NCBI GenBank assembly: GCA_036927565.1
Contig: JAYESD010000009.1
Location: 25,759,601-25,823,600 of the forward strand
Reading direction: 5' to 3'
DNA from: Tuctoria greenei
Lineage: Eukaryota > Streptophyta > Magnoliopsida > Poales > Poaceae
Length of the DNA: 64,000 nucleotides
Positions within the stretch are counted from its first letter, which is position 1; every line of letters starts with the position of its first letter. Positions 56,680 through 64,000 of the stretch are shown here, piece by piece. The position numbers and the translations under genes are program-made. The notes under the pieces are model-generated. The model had not been told where the DNA came from. It made no database searches and saw only the letters and a program-made list of their open reading frames with translations.

Positions 56680-56977
56680 ATCTCCCCCTTGATGAATGCA
56701 TTGGCAACACCATTTAAAATCCGAACATTGGCTTATTCACATAAAAGTTTTTGAAAACGATTTCTCCCCCTTTGTAAATCAAAAGTAAAAAGAGAAAAAA
56801 ATGAAAATCTCTCCCCCTTTATTATATGAAAATCTCTCCCCCTTTATATGAAAATCTCTCCCCCTTTATTATCTCTCCTTATGCCCATATTCTTTTTCTT
56901 TTAAATGAAAATCTCTCCCCCTTTGACAATGTATTCAGCAAGTCATGAGCATATTAACAATTTATCTCTCCCCCTTT
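56680..56977 (-). repeat. Multiple PPT-like tracts of SireB-2
   Basis: Seven copies of the complement CTCCCCCTTT or CTCCCCCTT, at about 56682, 56764, 56811, 56836, 56858, 56915 and 56968. Several share the neighbour ATGAAAATCT, so they form a small tandem family. The first adjoins the LTR and is the functional polypurine tract (AAGGGGGAGAT). Confidence 0.9.
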
Positions 56978-57722
56978 AGTTGCTATGAGCATATTATAAC
57001 ATATACATATAAACAAAGCTCACCCAAGTCATACTATCAAGTAACTTACACTATCACATCAATGAGATACATAAAGTAGTGTAAGCCATGCTAGAGATCA
57101 AGTGTGATTTTCAATTTTAGCAGGTCATGATCTCACAAACTCAACTATTTCAAAACGTGAAAGCATGACACTTGTTGCTGCATTTTATTATTTTTCAAAG
57201 CATAATTTAGATAATATGATATTTGCAAGAGATTATATGCGCATCTGCCTTATTCTAACCAACCAAGTCAAGCCTATGTCATTTGACAATCAGAAGCTTA
57301 AGGACATGGTTTTAGTCATACACAACTTCTTCCAAGTTCATATCTAAGTGCAATGACAAGCCATCTCAAAAGAAGAAGTGCGATGCATGCATATTCTCTT
57401 GATCTTTTCTCAATTTATATTTGTTCATAAAAACTCATCATGTGAGTTGATTACTTGATTAATTCTTTATGATTAAAAGCATTTGTGAGCATGCAACAAG
57501 TTCAAAACAGCAAGAAAGTTCGACCATGACCAGGTTTAGTGTAAGTAATTATTCCAATTACTAGACATGGCAAAAACTACAAAATGTATAACACGAGTAA
57601 TGTAGTAAAAACTTTCAGCATGTAAAAGGAATCACAAAGTCATACATGTATGAAATACTATGCTCATATTATTTTAATTTCAGATTCACACATAGACTTC
57701 CCAAGTTTCAAAAAACTCCCCC
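56978..57722 (-). other. SireB-2 3' untranslated region
   Basis: About 750 AT-rich bases between the pol stop and the PPT series. I see no third ORF and no palindromic block, unlike Sire-1 and Sire-2. Confidence 0.7.
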
Positions 57723-60700
57723 TCAATTTAAGCCATGAGGGTGCATAACCCCTATTTCACTACGAATGTAACAAAAACGAGTGAAATCCAAAGGTTTTGT
57801 AAAAATGTCAGCCAATTGTTGTTCGGTATCTACATGGTGAAGCACAATGTTTCCTTTTTCAACATTATCTCGGAGAAAGTGATACCTAATATCAATGTGC
57901 TTAGTTCTAGAATGTTGCACGGGGTTTTTGGCAATACAAATAGCACTAGTGTTATCACAAAACAGTGGAACACTATCTAGATCAACCCCATAGTCCTTAA
58001 GTGTTTGAACAATCCAAAGAATTTGTGAGCAAGCACTAGCAGCAGCTACATATTCAGATTCGGCTGTGGATTGTGCAACTGAACTTTGTTTTCTAGAGGA
58101 CCAAGCAACAAGAGAATTACCAAGAAAATGACAAGCACCGGAAGTACTTTTCCTATCAATCCTACAACCCCCAAAATCAGCATCCGAAAAAGCTTTCAAA
58201 GTAACGGTTGAGGAAGAAGGAAGAAAAATGCCAAATTCTTGAGTTCCATGTAAGTACCTGATAATTCTTTTGACGGCTTGACGATGTGAAACACGTGGGG
58301 AAGCTTGAAACCGTGCACAAAGACATACGCTGAATTGTATGTCCGGTCTTGATGCCGTGAGGTACAAAAGTGATCCGATCATGCTTCTATATTCTTTTTG
58401 ATCCATGGATTCACCATCTTCATCAAGTTCAAGTGTTGTTGCTGTTCCCATTGGTGTCCGAAGAGGCTTGCTTTTGTCCATGTTGAAGCGCCTTAGGAGA
58501 TCTTTGGTATACTTCGTTTGATGCACAAAGGTACCCTCCTTGGTTTGCTTGATTTGCAGCCCCAAAAAGTAAGTGAGTTCACCCATCATACTCATTTCAA
58601 ATTCGGAACTCATCATTGCTGAATACTTGGACACAAGATCATGAGAAGCACAACCAAAGATAATATCATCCACATACACTTGAACGAATAATGAGTCATT
58701 GCCATGTTTAAGCACAAAAAGAGTTTTATCAACCTTGCCCATTGTAAACCCCTTTTCAAGTAAGAATGTTTTTAACCTATCATACCATGCTCTAGGGGCT
58801 TGTTTGAGACCATATAAGGCTTTGGACAGTTTGGAAACATGATTAGGAAAATCTGGATTTTCAAAACCTGGTGGTTGTTTGACATAAACCTCCTCATCTA
58901 TGTAGCCATTAACAAAAGCACTTTTAACATCCATTTGATATAGCTTAAAACCTTTAGATTCTGCAAAAGCTAACAAAATTCTTATGGCTTCTAATCTAGC
59001 GACAGGAGCAAAAGTTTTATCAAAATCTAGACCTTCAACTTGAGTGAAACCTTGAGCAACCAACCTAGCCTTATTCCTAACCACAACTCCATCCTCACTT
59101 TGTTTATTTTTATATACCCATTTAGTTCCAATTAAAGTGTGACCTTGAGGTGGAGGTACAAGTTTCCAAACATTATTTCTTTCAAAATTTTCTAACTCTT
59201 CTTGCATGGCAATAATCCAAGATTCATTAGTGAGTGCGTGTGATATATCTTTAGGTTCAAAAGAAGCAACAAAAGTAGAATGAGCATGAGTGTTTGGATC
59301 GCAAAACCTGGACCGTGTGACTCGTTCGTGCAAGCTTCCAATCATCTGATGTGGGGGATGATCTTTGTAAAAACGTGGGGGAACAGATGTCTCACAAGCT
59401 TCTTCTTCATTAGGTTCATTGTAGATTGATGAGCTTGTGACTTGTGGTTGATCAGGATCAGTAGAGGTGATAGCCGGAGCTTGTTCAATGTCCGGAGCTG
59501 GACATGTGTCAGCTTCGGAACTCCTAGGTAGTATCACCGGCTCTTCTTCATCTTCGAATATACCCTCCCCCTGAGGATACGGATCTGGTCCTGCAACACC
59601 GGAGCTAGTACCTGGGCTAGCTTCATCAAAAGACACTTCACAAGTCTCCACAATTTTGTTAGTGTCAAGTAAAAGCACACGGTAGCCTCTAGTATGAGAT
59701 GGATAACCAAGAAACATGCCATCAATGGATCTAGGTTCAAATTTATCAAGGTTACCATGTTTCTTAACAAAGCATTTGCAACCAAAGACCCGAAAGTGTG
59801 TAACACTAGGCCTATGTCCAAACCGAAGCTCATATGGTGTTTTACCTAGCTTAGCACGCAAGAAAACACGATTTGAGACATAACAAGCGGTTGCTAATGC
59901 ATCAGCCCAAAATTTCCTAGGAGTTTGATATTCATCAAGCATAGTCCTAGCCATCTCAACTAAGATTCTGTTCTTTCTTTCTACAACACCGTTTTGTTGA
60001 GGTACATATGGTGAGAAAATTGATGATCTATTCTATTTTCAGCACAAAAGTGATCAAAAGATTGATTTTTAAATTCAGTTCCAGTATCACTTCTAATTGC
60101 TTTTAATGATCCTGGGTGATCAATTGATAATCTAAGAAATAAAGTTCTAAAGTGACTAAAAACTTCATTCTTAGACGCCATAAAATACACCCAAGAATAT
60201 CTAGAATAATCATAAACAATAACAAGAGCATACCATTTACCTCCGAAGGATTGAACACGTGAAGGTCCTACGGTGTCAAGGTGCAAAAGTTGACATGGTT
60301 CAGTTGTCATGATCATTGTGAGAGGAGTATGTGAACCTGCAACCATCTTAGCATGTCTACAAGAAGAGCACACAATTTCTTTGTCCCCTTTAAGCTTAGG
60401 CAGCCCACGTATGCGATCAAGAGCACTAACACGCGCTAAGTGATCAAAGCCTACGTGACCAAGTCTACGATGCCAAAAATATAAGTCCTTTGAATCATTA
60501 GCAACTAGACACCTATGCTTAGAGGAAGACATATCAAAATCAGCTTTAAAAATTCTTCCAAACCGAGACATGTTAAAATAAGTTCACTGTTTGAACCTAC
60601 AACTTTGCAGCAGTTTTTATTGAAAATGATTTCTAGATTTTCATCTAGCAATTGTGAAACAGAAAGCAAGTTGTATTTCAAATTTTTGACAAGTGCCACA

Positions 60701-60894
60701 TTTTTCAAAGTGTAGTGATCATTTACTCTAACCGAACCCTTAGCAATTATAGGAGTTGAAGAATTATCGGCAAAAGTAACATTTTCTACACGTGACACAA
60801 AAGAGAGGGAGGAGAACCAATCTTTGTTACCGGTCATGTGGCGTGAGCAACCTGAATCCACAATCCAAATGTTCTCCTTCCTCAAGCGTATAAC
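57723..60894 (-). pseudogene. pol: SireB-2 pol: protease, integrase, RT, RNase H
   Basis: Three frame blocks. 60894 to about 60580: protease with an intact IVDSGCSRHMTG. About 60571-60020: the integrase zinc domain (FWHRRLGHVGFDHL ... CSSCRHAKM) and catalytic segments (HLDTVGPSRVQ, RSDTGTEFKN). 59954-57723: an uninterrupted 743-residue block with the end of the integrase (GKTPYELRFGHRPS, FRVFGCKCF), an acidic linker, RT (KWVYKNKQSEDG, MDVKSAFVNGYI, YVDDIIFG) and RNase H (LFCDNTSAICIAKNPVQHS, HIDIRYHFLRD), ending MHPHGLN. The two frameshifts (near 60578, one base short in a T-run, and near 60018) look like recent one-base deletions. The polymerase domains keep all catalytic motifs I can identify. 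Confidence 0.93.
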
Positions 60895-63275
60895 CTATAT
60901 AAAAGCACAATACGTCGATGACTCAATACTGGGGTTAGTCAAAAGGCATTTAGGTATCCAGTACTGAGTCACACAACGTGCAACAGGAAAAACACGCGAA
61001 TGCTGAGATAAAACAGCAGGTTTATGAGTCAAAGATTGAGGTTTTCTGTTCTTAACAGTTGATTTAGAAGTTGTTACTTGTTTAGAGTGAAAACCAGTAG
61101 CTCCGGATGTAAAGGCAGAAGGTCCGGAGGCAAAAACTGAAGCTCCGGAGGGAACAACAGAAGATCCGGTAGCTCTCGGAGCTATCATAACTACCAGAGC
61201 TGCCTTTGTAGATTTCTTACCAGAAGGTCTGGAAGCTACTTTTTCAAATTTCTGACTCACTAAAGCAGGTTGTGTTTTTCTAATTGCATGAAAGTTATAA
61301 GATCTAGCAATTTTTCTTTCCTTTTTCTGTTGTTTAGCTAGTCTATAACAAAAATCTATGACATGACCATCTCTACCACAGAAGGTACAATGAAATTTAA
61401 CTTCGTGTTCATGTCTAGATGAGCAAGCAATATTTTTATTTGATACAGAGTGAGACAGCACTCCTGCAGATTTGAAAACCACTTCTTTTTGTTTAGGAAC
61501 TGTTTGAATCAAACCACTTCCTAACGACTTTACAATTTTAGGTGGATGTGCCTTAGCATGAGAATGAGAATCAAAACCTAAACCAGTTTTATCTTTGCAA
61601 GACTTGGAAGAGTTCAGCAGCAAGTTTAGATTCTTATTCCCATTACAAAACCGACCTAGTGTCCTATTCATGTCATCAAGTTTCTTAGACAAGTCTAGAC
61701 AGTTTGCACATGAAGTCTTTCCTTTTAGTTTGCAATTGGAACAATTTTTAACTTCATGAGATCGTAAAGCATTGTTCAGAATGGAAATTTCATTCATTGC
61801 ATCTTTTAGTTTCTTATCAAGATTTTCACATGCAGAACAATGCAAATCATCTGTAGAACAAGAAGCATCTTTTAAGTTTTTATCACTAAGTGCAACAAGC
61901 TTTTTGTTATTTTCAATTTCTTCATCAAGTCTGTCTAGAGTGGAGGAATGTGCACTTCTTAGGGAGGACAATTGTTCATAGATTAAGTCACATGAGGGAC
62001 ATGCATCATCACTAGGAATCAAAGTTTTTAAACGGTTAATTTCAGATTCTAGTGATTCAATTTTAGCAGCGTTATCCCTAAGCTTTTTGTCCTTTTTCTT
62101 GACAATAATAGTTGCACGAGAAATAGCATCACACATTTTATTGCAGGTGAACATACCTCATCGTCTTCACTGCTGTGTTCTGCATCCTCCTGACTTGATC
62201 TTGCTTTGCCCGCCATGAAGCATATGTTGGCCAGGTCATCATTTTCTTCATCACTTTCAAAATCAATGTCACTTGAACTGAGCTCTTGAAGCGCGGTGAT
62301 GAAGCTGTTGATCATCTTGCGTCCTATGGTACCTTTCTTCTTCTTGTTGGAATTTCCAGATGAGGTCCGGACCTTGCTTTGTTTTTCTTCCCGAGTGGTC
62401 GGACCTGAAAGGTTAGGGCATTCTGTACGAAAGTGTCCTGTTTTACCACATTCAAAACAGCGTTGAGGTCCGGAGCTTCCTCTCCTTCTAGTTCTCACAT
62501 TTTGCAATGCTTTTGAGAATCTAGTAGAGATGAGTGCCAACTCCTCTTCTGGAAATTCTTCGATCTGCTCCAGGGTTAGTGAGGATAATAAAACAAGAGT
62601 ATTGCAGGATGATGATTGGCCGGAGCTAGACATATCACGTTGTGAGACAAATGCAATAGACTTGTTTGGGTTCTTATGTGCTAGGATGTCAATTTCATGA
62701 GTTTTTAGTTTAGAATAAAGTACATCTAATGTAAGAGAACTCATGATAGTTGATTCACGAATGGATGTTACTTTCATCTCCCAAATTGACATGTCTAATG
62801 CACTAAGAAGTTGTCTAGCATTCTCAGCATCAGAAAAATTAACATTGACACTACGTAAGTTGCTGAGAATTTTATTGAACCTAGCAAAGAGGTCATCGAT
62901 AGACTCACCTGGTTGCATCTCAAAACGCATATATTCCTTTTTGAACATATCTTGTTTTACCTCCTTGATTGTGTTGGAGCCTTCATGATAATCACAGATA
63001 GCTCTCCAAACGTCGTATGCTGACCGGAGGTGCGCGACACGATCAAAGTTGCTTTGAGTGAGCCCTTGGATGATCAAGTTTCGTGCTTTGTTGTTGTTGT
63101 CGACGTCCCGGAGGTTCGTAGCCGTAACTTGATCGTTAGGCGGGACTTCATAAGGTTTGTACACCTTTTCCCATATTGCGAAGCCTTGCGCCTGGATGAA
63201 GGCCTCCATGCGTGCCTTCCAAACCTGGAAATCAATGCCAGAAAACACACAAGGTTTGGCGGAGTACTTCTCCAT
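60895..63275 (-). pseudogene. gag: SireB-2 gag
   Basis: ATG at 63275 (MEKYSAKPCVFSG), 47 bases past the primer site. In order: a capsid-like region (DFQVWKARMEAFIQAQGF; MFKKEYMRFEMQPGESIDDLF); the CCHC knuckle CFECGKTGHFRTEC (about 62455); a basic patch; an acidic stretch; a one-base frameshift near 62150; a coiled coil with CxxC pairs (62154-61650); the second knuckle CTFCGRDGHVIDFC (about 61375); and a Ser-Gly repeat segment (61100-61170). The tail TQYWIPKC...YCAFI ends at TAG 60895-60897, in frame with pol. It is about 790 residues in total, large even for Sireviruses. The frameshift is the only defect seen. Confidence 0.92.
61102..61170 (-). repeat. 21-bp in-frame repeat in SireB-2 gag
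   Basis: TCCGGA/TCCGGT words start at 61102, 61123, 61144 and 61165, exactly 21 bases apart. They encode four seven-residue units of the type (Ser/Thr)-Gly-x-(Ser/Ala)-x-(Phe/Val)-x. SireB-1 gag lacks the segment. The words resemble those in the LTR of the same element. Confidence 0.8.
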
Positions 63276-63322
63276 GATGATTAGTCAAAAACACGTGCAA
63301 ATCACAAAGATTAGAGCACCGT

Positions 63323-63335
63323 GGCTCTGATAACA
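63323..63335 (-). other. SireB-2 primer-binding site
   Basis: The minus strand reads TGTTATCAGAGCC, one mismatch from the SireB-1 site TGGTATCAGAGCC, two bases from the LTR. Confidence 0.85.
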
Positions 63336-63337
63336 AT

Positions 63338-64000
63338 TGTAGGATCGAAGAGCACGTGAAAAGCTACCAGAGGGGGGGGGGTGAATGGTAGATTTAAAAA
63401 TCTTACGCAGCGGAAACAATAAAACCCTAATCCCTTCGGTAGAAAAACGATCTGTTAAAAAAATCGTGTATGAGACTAATCTAAACGTGTTTCACCGTGA
63501 CAAAAGTGATATATATCAGAGAGAATCAAGTCACGAAGACAATAAAAAAAGAATTACTCAAATCCGTCGAGAACAACTCAAGTTATGATCAAAAGATCAA
63601 ACACTGGTCAATCTGACTTACCCGAGAAAAACAGTTTCTGGAATGCTGCAAAGAAACTCGTGTAGATCAAAAACCACAAATCCAATGACCGTGAAATTTT
63701 GACAGATGATAGAAAATCAAGTTGTGAAGACAACCCAAAAAGAATCACGTCAATTGGATCAGAAAATCTCGAGTTATGATAAAACCACCGACGAAAGGTA
63801 GTGCTGTCCAGAAACTCGACGAATAAAACTTGTCTGGAACAAGTCGGACGAACAAGGCACAAAAGTTCCTTCAAACTATGAATTTTATTCAATAGAACAC
63901 AAGAGGAACAGCCCCAAAGTCGTCTGCCATGAGCTTTGGCCTTCCCTTGCTTATATAACCAGCCCTTAGGCCATCCCAATCTCAACTAGGACTCCAATCC
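63338..64000 (-). repeat. SireB-2 5' LTR, truncated by window end
   Basis: TGTAGGATCGAAGAGC onward. It is nearly identical to 54753-55420 over the visible 663 bases, except for a shorter G run (10 at 63372-63381) and a few substitutions. The minus-strand TATATAAG lies near 63950-63958. Confidence 0.93.

Larger units (their letters stand above)
50676..64000 (-). mobile_element. Copia-D: Ty1/copia element, 5' part beyond window
   Basis: A minus-strand element whose 3' LTR (50676-51222) and pol (52190-54747) are seen. It is interrupted at 54753 by SireB-2. Its gag, primer site and 5' LTR must lie right of the window. The integrase, RT, RNase H order and polypurine tract establish Ty1/copia. The lineage is not assigned. 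Confidence 0.85.
54753..64000 (-). mobile_element. SireB-2: Sirevirus-type copia element, nearly intact, 5' LTR cut by window
   Basis: A minus-strand element: 3' LTR (54753-56679), repeated PPT-like tracts, pol, gag, primer site, and the start of the 5' LTR (63338-64000+). CAATG (54748-54752) is the left target duplication; the right one is outside. The only defects I found in the coding region are three one-base frameshifts, plus the gag/pol TAG shared with SireB-1. No third ORF lies between pol and the LTR. It is inserted in Copia-D near the integrase zinc region. Confidence 0.93.

Noticed and set aside
1..64000. A new defence system, gene cluster or other intact non-transposon system
   Set aside because: Every long coding stretch resolves to retrotransposon gag, pol or third ORF, or to the plastid fragment; nothing is left that would support a separate system.

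Overview
The window looks like heterochromatic, probably pericentromeric, DNA of a grass (Poaceae, plausibly a panicoid). I infer this from stacked LTR retrotransposons of types abundant in grasses: Sirevirus-type Ty1/copia elements with AAGGGGGAGAT polypurine tracts, a CRM-like chromovirus and a Tat/RIRE2-like Ty3/gypsy element. I see no intact host gene, no rRNA or tRNA gene and no CRISPR array. Nearly all coding sequence is retrotransposon gag/pol or a Sirevirus third ORF, usually broken by nonsense codons and one-base frameshifts.

Layout. (1) 1-9089: 3' part of a plus-strand Sirevirus (Sire-1): end of gag, pol, a tandem-repeat block with a TATA box, a third 'env-like' ORF, PPT-like repeats and the 3' LTR. 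It sits inside (2) 9090-13018, a minus-strand Tat-like gypsy element (Gypsy-1), which itself interrupts (3) 13019-13448, a plus-strand gypsy integrase remnant (Gypsy-2). (4) 13449-16534 is a non-coding island with one Tourist-like MITE and a GGCCC-rich stretch. (5) 16540-50090 is one old plus-strand copia element (Copia-A), flanked by the target-site duplication (TSD) AATTG. It is split by a minus-strand plastid atpB fragment in its 5' LTR (16776-17112); by SireB-1 (18689-25940), which carries a further solo LTR (23744-25341, TSD AAGGG); by the minus-strand Sirevirus Sire-2 (27408-39038, TSD TGTTG); and by the minus-strand CRM-like element (40764-48302, TSD GTCCA). (6) 50096-50675 is a short unassigned island. 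(7) From 50676 to beyond the window lies minus-strand Copia-D, interrupted at 54753 by SireB-2, a nearly complete minus-strand Sirevirus whose 5' LTR is cut by the window end.

The order of events follows from the nesting. Copia-A is the oldest layer at its site and the CRM-like element is young: I count about 18 differences between its two 864-bp LTRs. SireB-2 is the best-preserved copia element: one-base frameshifts are the only breaks I see apart from a conserved gag/pol TAG. The most interesting signals are element-specific palindromic CGGA/TCCG words, present in the LTR and again upstream of the third ORF or inside gag of the same element; the in-frame TAG between gag and pol shared by both SireB copies; and the plastid insertion confined to one LTR of a pair.
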